Shown here: positions 7,305-13,852 of the stretch, in pieces
Position numbering within the stretch: the stretch's first letter is position 1
Layout of the letters: each line of letters begins with the position of its first letter
DNA from: Nodosilinea sp. P-1105
GTDB taxonomy: Bacteria; Cyanobacteriota; Cyanobacteriia; Phormidesmidales; Phormidesmidaceae
Assembly (NCBI RefSeq): GCF_012911975.1
Contig: NZ_SMDQ01000059.1
Span: forward strand, 1 to 36,201
Length of the DNA: 36,201 nucleotides
Direction of reading: 5' to 3'
Notes under the pieces: model-generated
Database searches by the model: none
Told to the model about the DNA's origin: nothing
The model's input: the letters and a program-made list of their open reading frames with translations, nothing else
Made by a program: the position numbers and the translations under genes

Positions 7305-7803
7305 CATTACCCCAAGCGCGATTCGCGAACTAGCCGCCGATATTGACATGGAACTAACTCGCCTAGGCCAGCTAGAAGATGATATTGCCAAAGTCAACCG
7401 CACCCTTGAGCAAAATCCTGGCCAAGCCGAGTGGCTGTACGAGAATCTAGCGTTGAAGCTCCACAATTTTTACACTGGCTGCGAGAAAGTCCTCCAGCTG
7501 ATTGCCACAGAGCTGAATGGAGGCTTACCCGCCGGACCAGACTGGCACAAGCGGTTACTTGACCGTATGGCCACAGAGCGCCAGGGACGACCAGCAGTGC
7601 TGAGAATGTCCACGGCCTCGGCCTTGAGAGAGTATTTGGGGTTTCGCCATATTGTGCGCAATCTCTATGGGTTTGAGTTACAGCCAGAGCGGGTGGCTCG
7701 TTTAGTAGACACTTACCCGCAGGTGTGGCACGACGTAGCCCAGGACTATGGCACCTTTGTTACCTGGCTAGAAGACTTAGCCACCACCCAGGAAGGCGGG
7801 TAG
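7297..7803 (+). CDS. hepT: HepT-like HEPN-domain protein (toxin-type)
   Basis: A 168-aa, all-helical protein overlapping mntA by 8 bases. I take the ATG at 7297; a TTG just before it at 7294 is also in frame. The C-terminal half holds the diagnostic stretch REYLGFRHIVRNLYGFEL. HEPN RNases carry R-x4-6-H, often with a following Tyr that is AMPylated by MntA. Here the pattern is R-x4-N-x-Y, with Asn where His is usual, so nuclease activity may be altered or this may be a subfamily feature. An internal helix (LALKLHNFYTGCEKVLQLIA) matches the HEPN core. The pair most likely forms a toxin-antitoxin or substrate-binding module; no transposase or phage gene is nearby. Confidence 0.7.
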   Translation: MRDITPSAIRELAADIDMELTRLGQLEDDIAKVNRTLEQNPGQAEWLYENLALKLHNFYTGCEKVLQLIATELNGGLPAGPDWHKRLLDRMATERQGRPAVLRMSTASALREYLGFRHIVRNLYGFELQPERVARLVDTYPQVWHDVAQDYGTFVTWLEDLATTQEGG

Positions 7804-7949
7804 GGCGAAGCAGCTTCACGATTTTGTAATGACGGGGCAAATTGGTCAGCAAAATGTGGGATTGCTCAATTTATGGTGTTAGAGTTTGCCCAAATTGGCC
7901 ATAATAGCTACGGAGCAGCAATGGTCACCAGGGTCCGCAGATAAAAGCC

Positions 7950-8312
7950 ATGAGTACAGTCTTAATTGTGGATGATAGTTCAACCCTTCGGGAAATGATT
8001 GCCGGACTGTTACTGAAGGCAGGACTAACGGTAGTGGAAGCGAAGGATGGGGTGGAAGCCCAAAAGATGATCCAGACCACCCCCCCTGACTTGGTGGTGT
8101 TGGATATTGTGATGCCGCACATGAATGGCTATGAGCTTTGCCGCTGGCTCAAAAACAGCACCAGCACCCAAAATATCCCGGTGATTATCTGTTCCTCCAA
8201 GGGGGAAGAGTTTGACCGCTACTGGGGCATGAAGCAGGGGGCTGACGCTTATATCACCAAGCCATTTCGCCCCGCCGATATGGTTAGCACGGTGAAGCAG
8301 CTTTTGCGTTAG
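7950..8312 (+). CDS. CheY-like single-domain response regulator (PilH/PixH type)
   Basis: A stand-alone 120-aa receiver with no output domain. It shows the acidic pair (VDDSS, Asp8-Asp9), the phosphoacceptor Asp in LDIVMPHMNGYE, the Ser of ICSSKGEE and the Lys of ITKPFRP. The stretch RYWGMKQGADAYITKPF is typical of the PilH/PixH receivers that act in cyanobacterial pilus and phototaxis chemosensory systems. No CheA, CheW or MCP gene is adjacent, so its kinase is elsewhere. Upstream there is a near-repeat CAAATTGG (7838 and 7893 regions) of unknown meaning. The subfamily assignment is by sequence feel only. Confidence 0.85.
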   Translation: MSTVLIVDDSSTLREMIAGLLLKAGLTVVEAKDGVEAQKMIQTTPPDLVVLDIVMPHMNGYELCRWLKNSTSTQNIPVIICSSKGEEFDRYWGMKQGADAYITKPFRPADMVSTVKQLLR

Positions 8313-8394
8313 AGATCCCAAATAAAGATGACTTAAGGCAATCTCCTTAAGACCGCGAATCAAATAACGTGGGATAGTCGTCTCGGCTGTCCAC

Positions 8395-8415
8395 GGTCAG
8401 GTACCTTTCCTGACC
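8395..8415. terminator. Inverted repeat between convergent genes
   Basis: GGTCAGG at 8395-8401 pairs with CCTGACC at 8409-8415 over a 7-base loop. It lies in the 136-bp gap between the receiver gene (+) and the lipoprotein gene (-). The lack of a T tract makes it a weak bidirectional terminator candidate. Confidence 0.35.
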
Positions 8416-8448
8416 TACAAGAATTACACCTTAAAAGATCCACAGTCC

Positions 8449-9081
8449 TTAGCGAAAAATACACGTGGTCCCTGCCCAGAGATCGGTAATGGTGCCATCC
8501 GGTGCATCAGCCGTCAGCAGGCCCGCCAAGGCACCCGCCGCAAACTCAATACCAAGGGTACTCTCAAACACCTCTACGGTGTAAGCGGCCTCCAAGTCTG
8601 CCAGGGTTGAACCAATGCCAATGCCAGCCATGGTGGTGAGGTTGGCGCTGTCGGTTGCCGGGCGTACTCCCCAGCCAATAAATTCCCCCTCAGCCTCGTA
8701 GATAACCATGCCATTGGGCCACTGGGTAATGATTTGCGGACCAGAACCACATTCCTCATTCAGCCCTGACTCTACAGGGTCACCTAACAGTTGGGTGAGG
8801 GTATCGTCCACAAAATCAATATCGGCACCAAAGGGTAACGGCACCGCCGCCCCCGTCTGGTCCCCCACCAGTTGCAGGCCATCCCCAGAGAGGGCCAACA
8901 ACCGTTCCGTGTCTTCCACTGCATCCCCACTGGGGGCTGGGTCGACCGGTTCCACGGTTCCAGGGGTGGGGTCTAGGTCGTTGCCATTGGCGGTATCTGG
9001 GGTACGGGTGCAGGCCCCTGTGGTTAGCAGTAGGGCCAGCCCCAAGGGCAGTAAACCAAACAAACGGGGGGCAGAAAGCAT
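8449..9081 (-). CDS. Hypothetical lipoprotein
   Basis: A 210-aa protein with a signal peptide: a hydrophobic stretch at 7-19, then TTGAC with Cys24 as the likely lipidated residue. The -3 residue is Thr, a slightly unusual lipobox. A low-complexity linker rich in Asp, Pro, Thr and Gly (about 25-60) leads to a globular domain (about 62-210) with two Cys residues (in EECGSG and at the C-terminus, TTCIFR) that could form a disulfide. GIGIGSTLADLEAAY resembles small repeated domains in secreted bacterial proteins. No enzyme motif is recognised. It is probably exported and anchored to the membrane; function unknown. Confidence 0.65.
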   Translation of the reverse strand: MLSAPRLFGLLPLGLALLLTTGACTRTPDTANGNDLDPTPGTVEPVDPAPSGDAVEDTERLLALSGDGLQLVGDQTGAAVPLPFGADIDFVDDTLTQLLGDPVESGLNEECGSGPQIITQWPNGMVIYEAEGEFIGWGVRPATDSANLTTMAGIGIGSTLADLEAAYTVEVFESTLGIEFAAGALAGLLTADAPDGTITDLWAGTTCIFR

Positions 9082-9445
9082 CGTGAATGACCAAGGTAAA
9101 AGGATGACCTGGAAACAGGCTGATTGAGGCTAGTGCGAACTGGCAGAAATACCTTTGCTGGGGGTGTCAGGTATCAGGAATAGTTGGCCGACTTAATGCC
9201 GCAGAGTACTCGTTCCGTAGGCTGAGGATGGACGAGGCGACAGCTTAGGCGATTTTCGAGACAGAAGATCCCGACTTTCAGCCAGTGTTCGTAGCTTTCC
9301 CAAGGTAGGCAGTGCCCACCACTCAGTAGAGAGGTTTTCCAGTCGTTAACTTGCCCCATCGATATAGTGTACGAAATAATGTATGAATTTTATCTCAGTT
9401 CTGAAAGTGGGTGCCAGAGAAACTTGTCCAGAGGGTAATTATGGA
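9082..9445. other. Intergenic stretch without recognised gene
   Basis: 364 bases upstream of the lipoprotein gene and downstream of hsp20. It contains an inverted repeat GGTAGGC-AGT-GCCCACC (9304-9320) nearly identical to the one at 4670. A 61-codon open frame on the minus strand (9174-9359) has no recognisable motif, and its codon use does not stand out. No tRNA or known structured RNA was recognised. Confidence 0.4.
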
Positions 9446-9473
9446 TAAAAAAAAGACGGACCTAGCCCGCCTT
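9446..9473 (-). terminator. Intrinsic terminator of hsp20
   Basis: Read on the minus strand, AAGGCGG pairs with CCGTCTT (one G-T pair) over a 7-base loop and is followed by a run of eight T. It lies about 65 bases after the hsp20 stop codon. Confidence 0.7.
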
Positions 9474-9538
9474 AATTATCATGACTTAACTCTCAAACCA
9501 AATCTGTCTCAAAACCCGTGGGATGACCTGAACTATCC

Positions 9539-10030
9539 CTACGCTTCGGTGTTGGCGTCAGCATCTGTTGCCTCAATGACTGGGGATTCAGTTGTAGCAC
9601 CTAAGTTGATTTTGACAACCTTATTACGAGCTTCCACCACTTTTGGTAACGTCAGGGTCAAAAGCCCATGGCTAAAGTCAGCCACGGCCTTGTCGTTTTG
9701 TACTGCATCGGGCAAATTCACCACCCGATGGAAGTAGCCATAGCGAGCGTCATCATACAGGACTTTCGTCGAGTCGTTGACCTCAGGTTGCAGGCGACGG
9801 CCCGATACAGACACGGCATCCGAGCTCACCTGGGCATCGACATCAGAGGCGTTAACCCCGGCCAAATGGACCGTTAGCACAAAATCATCACCCGTATCGA
9901 CGAGGCGAATAGCGGGGGACCAATCGGACTGGGCCATGGTTTCACTGGTGAGGTCGCCAAACACATCGTTAATTTGGCGGCGCAGGGCATTGATTTCAGT
10001 AATGGGGTCGAAATAGCGACGAACAATCAT
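9539..10030 (-). CDS. hspA: Hsp20/alpha-crystallin small heat-shock protein
   Basis: An ATP-independent holdase of the HspA/Hsp17 type that in cyanobacteria protects thylakoids and phycobilisomes. The alpha-crystallin domain spans about residues 38-140 (SPAIRLVDTGDDFVLTVHLAGVN to GLLTLTLPK). The latter is the conserved A/G-x-L-x-L-x-x-P motif. An N-terminal region (RRYFDPITEINALRRQINDVF) is typical of class A proteins. A C-terminal tail carries VKINL, an I-x-I/V-like oligomerisation motif. Start ATG at 10030, with CGGGAG ten bases upstream. The mRNA leader can fold to hide that ribosome site (see the separate entry). No CIRCE (HrcA) operator is visible upstream, in line with leader-based control. 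Monocistronic, with its own terminator. Confidence 0.93.
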   Translation of the reverse strand: MIVRRYFDPITEINALRRQINDVFGDLTSETMAQSDWSPAIRLVDTGDDFVLTVHLAGVNASDVDAQVSSDAVSVSGRRLQPEVNDSTKVLYDDARYGYFHRVVNLPDAVQNDKAVADFSHGLLTLTLPKVVEARNKVVKINLGATTESPVIEATDADANTEA

Positions 10031-10040
10031 GGTTTATAAT

Positions 10041-10078
10041 CTCCCGAAAACTGATGTTGATAATGGTGTTTTTGGAAG
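10041..10078 (-). promoter_or_regulatory. Candidate RNA thermometer masking the hsp20 ribosome site
   Basis: On the mRNA, CTTCCAAAAAC (from 10078) pairs with GTTTTCGGGAG (to 10041): ten pairs including one U-G, with a single internal A-C mismatch and a 16-nt loop. The 3' arm is the Shine-Dalgarno sequence CGGGAG, located 10 nt before the start codon. A short hairpin with an internal mismatch occluding the ribosome site is the design described for the Synechocystis hsp17 thermometer. The helix is seen; heat opening is inferred. Confidence 0.6.
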
Positions 10079-10120
10079 TTACCGAAGGGCTTTTTGGGCC
10101 TAGCTAACGGTTTTTTCTGT

Positions 10121-10145
10121 GCACCATCTACAGTTTCTATGGTGC
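10121..10145 (-). promoter_or_regulatory. Second hairpin in the hsp20 upstream region
   Basis: GCACCAT (10121-10127) and ATGGTGC (10139-10145) form a 7-bp inverted repeat with an 11-base spacer, about 90 bases before the hsp20 start. It could be a second leader hairpin or an operator. The rest of 10146-10430 holds no gene or clear signal. Confidence 0.35.
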
Positions 10146-10431
10146 GATATTTGCCCTCAGGTCACCAGTAGCGGGAACCCTACTAAAAGGGTGGACTTTC
10201 CCCCCATGGGCCTGATGGTTATCCATAGCAGTAAGGCGGGAGATTATGCCCGTAGTTGACTAGCTTTTTTGTGCCCAGAAGAAACCCACGGGCGATCACC
10301 GCGTCTAAGATTCCGCTGCAACCTGGGCGGGGATTCATGGCAGGCGATCGCAGGTGATCTGGCTATTCCCTATGGGACGGCCAAGATCTGCTGTCAGACG
10401 CTGTAAGAAAACTTAGCTAAGAAAGCAGAGC

Positions 10432-10474
10432 AAAAAAACAGGCATGAATGGTGGGCGAACCCACCATTCATGCC
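10432..10474 (-). terminator. Strong terminator of the apcD4-apcB3-isiX operon
   Basis: A perfect 15-bp stem (GGCATGAATGGTGGG with its complement, 10441-10474). On the minus strand the loop is TTCG, a stable UUCG tetraloop, and the stem is followed by TG and seven T. It lies 26 bases after the isiX stop codon. Confidence 0.92.
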
Positions 10475-10500
10475 AACACCAACCTGAATCCGTCACTCAT

Positions 10501-11973
10501 CTACGAGGCGGGGGTGCTCACCTCCTCCCTGGCGTCCTGAGTGGTCTGCCCGTTGCTGTGACTTGGTTCATACATGACCGCAGGCAATGGAGGCGGATAA
10601 GACCGAGTCTCTGGGGACCCCTTAGGCGGTTCATACAAACGACCTAGCGATCGCTTACCGCCGTAGCCAAACTCCGTGGTCGCAGTTTTGGCCGCCGGTT
10701 GATAAAACCTGTAATGGCGGGGGTGGAACTCCGTTTGGTATAGGGTTGTGTGCACCCCGTTGACCTGGGTGAGGTCAGATGCCGTCACACCCTGGGAAGG
10801 ACGATAGAGAAAATCCTGGAAGGGCTGCTCCATTACTAACAGGGGCTGGGGTTCCATGTCTGGGGCTTCGTACTGCACCTGGATCTGTGGCCGGGGGGCA
10901 TTGTGGACTGGCTTTTGATAGGCCAACGTTGGGTTTTCACTGGCCTCTAATCTAGCCCGTCGCCAGGTGTCCCTCAAGCGACTCAGATCGAAGCCCATAG
11001 CCCGCTGATAGTGCCACAGTCCCCCTTGCAAGAAGAAAAAGGCCAGATAAAAGTGGGCATTGGCTAACCAGGTCCGAGATGAATAGCCCATCTCGGGGAG
11101 GCGGTTGGGGTCAAAGTAGCTGGGCAAAAAGGCCGACTTTAGCTGGAGGGTTGGCCCATAAAATTCCGTGGGGTAGGCCAGGGTGTTGAACCCACAGTAG
11201 TAAGAGGCCGCGAACCCAGCCAAGGCAATGCCAAACAGCGAATAGGCCAAAATGCCATCGGCAGAGAACAAAAACCGCTGGCGCACCCAATTAAAGGGAG
11301 GCACTAAAATGTGCCAGGCGCCACCAGCAATCAGCAGCACCGCCACATAAATGTGGCCACCAACCAAGTCTTCTAGATTGTTGACGTCAAATAAATGGGT
11401 GCGATAGCTCCAGAGGGCGCCCACATCCAGGGTAGGGGCCGTGACCAGCCGCACGTCGCCCAAGGTGGCATCGTAGAGCCCCCCAAAGCGGGTAGCTTTG
11501 AGCACCAGCAAAAGTGCCCCGAGCCCTAAGATAATCAGGTGATGGCCTAAAATGAAGCCCAACTGCTTGGGATCATCCCACTCGAAGTGAAATTGGCTGG
11601 CTTTGCCCTGGGCATTGGCCAAACTAGCAGGGAGGCGATCGCGATGGAACCAAGCTCCCCCCGCCAGTACCCCAGCCGCCACAATATGGATGGCACCAAT
11701 GGCAAACAGGGGAAACGTATCAGCAATCTCCCCTCCCGGACCTACACCCCAGCCCTGGGTGGCCAAGTGGGGCAGCAGGATCAATCCCTGGCTATAGAGG
11801 GGAGCACCAGGGGAATAAACCGCCAGTTCAAACAGGGTAAACAGACCGGCCCACAGCATGATCAAAGCCGCCTGAGCGACGTGGGCCACAATAAACGTAT
11901 TCGACAGATCGATGAATCGGGCATTACCTGCCCACCAGGGATACTGTTCCTGGTTGTGTTGCTTAGCGTACAT
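10501..11973 (-). CDS. isiX: IsiX: IsiA/CP43-like chlorophyll-binding protein with C-terminal extension
   Basis: Residues 1-345 are a six-helix chlorophyll antenna of the Pcb/IsiA/CP43 family. Helices lie near 24-47, 86-108, 139-159, 201-221, 239-259 and 301-321, with His residues at 31, 96, 110, 144-145, 207, 221, 307 and 321 placed as Mg ligands. [13 protein letters not shown] and the [28 protein letters not shown] end are family hallmarks. The large lumenal loop of true CP43 is absent. Unlike ordinary IsiA (about 340-350 aa), a soluble extension of about 145 residues follows (346-490). It is Pro, Tyr and Gln rich, with [17 protein letters not shown] and [15 protein letters not shown] segments, and matches no domain I can name. 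The gene is last in the operon, 39 bases after apcB3. Gene order supports isiX of the low-light (LoLiP) cluster; a thylakoid location is expected. An iron-stress IsiA is the alternative, but flavodoxin is absent next door. Confidence 0.85.
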   Translation of the reverse strand: MYAKQHNQEQYPWWAGNARFIDLSNTFIVAHVAQAALIMLWAGLFTLFELAVYSPGAPLYSQGLILLPHLATQGWGVGPGGEIADTFPLFAIGAIHIVAAGVLAGGAWFHRDRLPASLANAQGKASQFHFEWDDPKQLGFILGHHLIILGLGALLLVLKATRFGGLYDATLGDVRLVTAPTLDVGALWSYRTHLFDVNNLEDLVGGHIYVAVLLIAGGAWHILVPPFNWVRQRFLFSADGILAYSLFGIALAGFAASYYCGFNTLAYPTEFYGPTLQLKSAFLPSYFDPNRLPEMGYSSRTWLANAHFYLAFFFLQGGLWHYQRAMGFDLSRLRDTWRRARLEASENPTLAYQKPVHNAPRPQIQVQYEAPDMEPQPLLVMEQPFQDFLYRPSQGVTASDLTQVNGVHTTLYQTEFHPRHYRFYQPAAKTATTEFGYGGKRSLGRLYEPPKGSPETRSYPPPLPAVMYEPSHSNGQTTQDAREEVSTPAS

Positions 11974-12012
11974 GGTGATGATTTGACTGCGACAACAAAC
12001 GTCCGTGAACGA

Positions 12013-12498
12013 CTAGCTCAAACCAGCAATCAGGTGATCAAAGTAAACGTCCATTTCTTGGCCCGCATCAGCCCCTACCCGACTGGTAACGACCTCTTTC
12101 ATCGCTTGAACCGCTTGAATCGTGGGCTCGATGGGCACCCCTAACGAGCTATAGGTTTCCTTCAAACCATTGAGCACCCGTTCATCTAAGATCGAAGCAT
12201 CGGCGGCTAGCATGGCGTAGGTCGCATAGCGCAGAAAATAGCTCAGATCTCGCAGACAAGCGGCATAGCGACGGGTGGGATACATATTGCCCCCGGGCAG
12301 GGTAATGTCACCGTAGAGCAAGCTTTTGGCTACTGTTTCGCTGATAATGCTGGATGCACTTTCACCAATTTGAGTAGCCGCCTTAACCCGCATTTCGCCC
12401 GTACGGAAGTACTTTTGTAGCGCCTCTAGTTCAGCCCCCTCCAGGTAACTTCCTTGCTCGTCAGCGGGGTTAATTACAGCGGTAATGGTATCTTGCAT
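12013..12498 (-). CDS. apcB3: Allophycocyanin beta subunit, far-red/low-light type (ApcB3)
   Basis: A full-length 161-aa allophycocyanin beta chain. It starts [16 protein letters not shown] and has [17 protein letters not shown] with Asn71 (the residue normally N-methylated) and Cys81 as the phycocyanobilin attachment site. It ends [11 protein letters not shown]. It differs from housekeeping ApcB at bilin-pocket and surface positions ([10 protein letters not shown] where ApcB has IRDLDYYLRY). It lies between an ApcD-like alpha gene and isiX, the order of the LoLiP cluster whose product assembles into far-red-absorbing helical allophycocyanin. The subfamily name rests mainly on that order. CpcS/CpeS-type lyases encoded at 25812-27281 could load its bilin. 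Confidence 0.88.
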   Translation of the reverse strand: MQDTITAVINPADEQGSYLEGAELEALQKYFRTGEMRVKAATQIGESASSIISETVAKSLLYGDITLPGGNMYPTRRYAACLRDLSYFLRYATYAMLAADASILDERVLNGLKETYSSLGVPIEPTIQAVQAMKEVVTSRVGADAGQEMDVYFDHLIAGLS

Positions 12499-12564
12499 GA
12501 TTATCCTCTTAAAGTATCTAACGGCAGTTCAAAATTGCGATCAAATTGGTGACTATAAAGCTGA

Positions 12565-13038
12565 TTAAAAGGCCCGAATCAGCTGATCGAAGTAAGGTGC
12601 GGCCAATGCCCCTTCTTCGGCAGTCAAGCCACCCAAGGCCACCTCTTTGATGCACTTCATCGCTAGTTTTAGATTGGCCAGGGGAACCCCCAAGGACACA
12701 TACATATCGCGCATGCCATCTAAGCCAATATCCTCCAGGGGCTTAGAATTGCCGGCCAGCACACAGTAGCTTACCAGGCGAATGTACCACCCTTGATCTC
12801 GCTGGCAGAGGGCTGTTTTTTGAGGATTTCCGCTATTGCTAGGAGTATTGGGACACTGGGACCAGAACCGCTTGCTGCCCTCATCCACAATCTTTTGCTG
12901 GTTAGCCGCCAGCTTTTGAGCGGCGCTCACCCGGGCTGTACTGCTGCTAAAAAACTCCTGCAGCTTAGCCAACTCAGCACTACTGAGAAAGCGGTTGGCT
13001 TCATCAGACTGAGCAATAACTTTGGCAACGATACTCAT
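12565..13038 (-). CDS. apcD4: Allophycocyanin alpha-like subunit (ApcD4)
   Basis: A 157-aa alpha-type phycobiliprotein closer to ApcD than to ApcA. It has CQRDQGWYIRLVSYCVLAGN, where ApcD has C-x-RD-x-GWYLRLVTYGVLAGN, and GLDGMRDMYVSLGVP. Cys78 corresponds to the bilin Cys81. It is about three residues shorter than standard chains because the loop before the bilin (QCPNTPSNSGNPQKTALC) lacks the usual PGGNAY segment; such changes alter the bilin pocket. Extra Cys residues occur at 62, 92 and 129. First gene of the operon, with a 66-base gap to apcB3. ATG at 13038 follows an A/T-rich leader of about 165 nt. In studied strains ApcD4 and ApcB3 form a far-red-absorbing allophycocyanin made in low light; here that is inferred from family and gene order. 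Confidence 0.87.
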   Translation of the reverse strand: MSIVAKVIAQSDEANRFLSSAELAKLQEFFSSSTARVSAAQKLAANQQKIVDEGSKRFWSQCPNTPSNSGNPQKTALCQRDQGWYIRLVSYCVLAGNSKPLEDIGLDGMRDMYVSLGVPLANLKLAMKCIKEVALGGLTAEEGALAAPYFDQLIRAF

Positions 13039-13145
13039 GATGACTCAATTTTCCTAAATTAGTTGAAATTAGCAACTGACAAACGACCTTTACCCCCAAG
13101 AATCTCAATCTTTTCCATTGGTACTTTTTGATAGGCCGCTACAAA

Positions 13146-13194
13146 ATTGGCCCATCAAATCGACGGCCAATCGTTGGCCGAAAAGCCAACGATT
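13146..13194 (-). promoter_or_regulatory. Nested palindromes in the apcD4 leader
   Basis: Three overlapping dyads. ATTGGCC/GGCCAAT are at 13146-13152 and 13165-13171. CGGCCAA-TCG-TTGGCCG is at 13164-13180. AATCGTTGGC/GCCAACGATT (perfect 10 bp, 6-base loop) are at 13169-13178 and 13185-13194. They share bases, so only some can form at once. They begin about 8 bases after the predicted transcript start and could be an operator or a switching RNA. Confidence 0.55.
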
Positions 13195-13208
13195 AATAAT
13201 TCCTGGAG

Positions 13209-13235
13209 AGTATATAGTCATCCGCAAAATGTCAA
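13209..13235 (-). promoter_or_regulatory. Promoter of the apcD4 operon
   Basis: On the minus strand TTGACA (13235-13230) is followed after 15 bases by TATACT (13214-13209), or after 17 by TACTCT. The start is predicted near 13202. The -35 overlaps one arm of an inverted repeat. Confidence 0.6.
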
Positions 13236-13285
13236 CAGACAAGTTATCCACTTAGACAGCTCAAGTCGATACATTATCTGTCTGT
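13235..13285. promoter_or_regulatory. Inverted repeat at the -35 of the apcD4 promoter
   Basis: ACAGACAAGTTAT (13235-13247) and ATTATCTGTCTGT (13273-13285) are imperfect inverted copies separated by 25 bases. The inner copy touches the -35 hexamer and the outer lies near -75, so they could be paired activator or repressor sites. The spacing suggests half-sites on one helix face but no known regulator is recognised. Confidence 0.4.
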
Positions 13286-13357
13286 AAAAAGATTAAGTTC
13301 TAGCTGTCACTGAATAACACTACTCGTCAACAAGCCTCAATATAAGTTCAACTATAT

Positions 13358-13630
13358 TTATTCTTGAAGAGAGTTTTTTGAGGATTTCAATGATTCCCCT
13401 AGAAAACCAAGAGGGATACCCCTTCTCTCCTTGTGGTCTGTCAAGCCAGAACTGAAGCGGGTCAGGAGAGGCATGACGCCATCAAAGAAGGCTTCCACAT
13501 AGGTCAGACACTCGGCCTGGGTCAGGGGCTGGTGGGAGTCCACTTCCCCTGTTGGGGGGTGAAAGTCGAGACCAGGAAATGCCAGGTCACGGAGGCCGGC
13601 GATCGCCAATTCTTCAATGGCCACAGCCAC
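13358..13630 (-). pseudogene. Gene fragment ending in a MITE end
   Basis: An open frame of 90 codons whose first 60 or so (with GLRDLAFPGLDFHPPTGEV and LTQAECLTYVEAFFDGVMPL) look like genuine protein. The end is read through a MITE terminal fragment (codons giving SSGLTDH), and the frame continues to a chance stop. No family is recognised. It is best read as a remnant of a longer gene cut by the element; a short functional gene cannot be excluded. Confidence 0.4.
13431..13475. mobile_element. MITE end fragment, copy E
   Basis: About 45 bases (TTGTGGTCTGTCAAGCCAGA, ACTGAAGCGGGTCA) match the outer end of copies B and D. The remainder of the element is missing, so this is a truncated copy lying inside the fragment at 13358-13630. 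Confidence 0.6.
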
Positions 13631-13690
13631 GATTCCGCCAAAAGACCGACAGCCCCCAACCGTGGGTTACGGCTTTAAAATCCAAAATCT

Positions 13691-13775
13691 CCCCACCTCC
13701 CCACCTCCCCATCTCCCCCACTCCCCACCTCCCCACCTCCCCACCTCCCCACCTCCCCACCTCCCCACCTCCCCT
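13691..13775. repeat. Octanucleotide tandem repeat (CCCACCTC)n
   Basis: About ten head-to-tail copies of an 8-mer CCCACCTC, with one ATCTCCCC variant, in the long gap (13039-13852) between apcD4 and the next plus-strand gene. The unit differs from the 7-mer at 1-116 but the composition (pyrimidine-rich plus strand) is the same. Confidence 0.85.
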
Positions 13776-13852
13776 AGCTGTAAGACCCATCTGGCTTTAG
13801 AATCAAGCGATACGCCGCTCTGCCGTTGCTGTGCCCCAGAGGATGACCCCCG

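Noticed and set aside
9174..9359. Minus-strand frame of 61 codons or a possible structured RNA
   Set aside because: No recognised protein family, and no match I could make to 6S RNA, tmRNA, RNase P RNA or other known RNAs; left as intergenic.
9411..9737. Plus-strand open frame of 108 codons across the hsp20 terminator and 3' end
   Set aside because: Most of it is antisense to the clear Hsp20 gene, its start lies in the terminator region, and it has no motif.
10501..11973. Iron-stress isiA as identity of the chlorophyll protein
   Set aside because: There is no isiB (flavodoxin) neighbour, it is co-transcribed with allophycocyanin genes and has a long extra tail; isiX fits better.
13552..13800. 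Plus-strand frame with repeated PPHLPTS residues
   Set aside because: The repeats are the direct translation of the CCCACCTC DNA repeat; nothing suggests a real gene.
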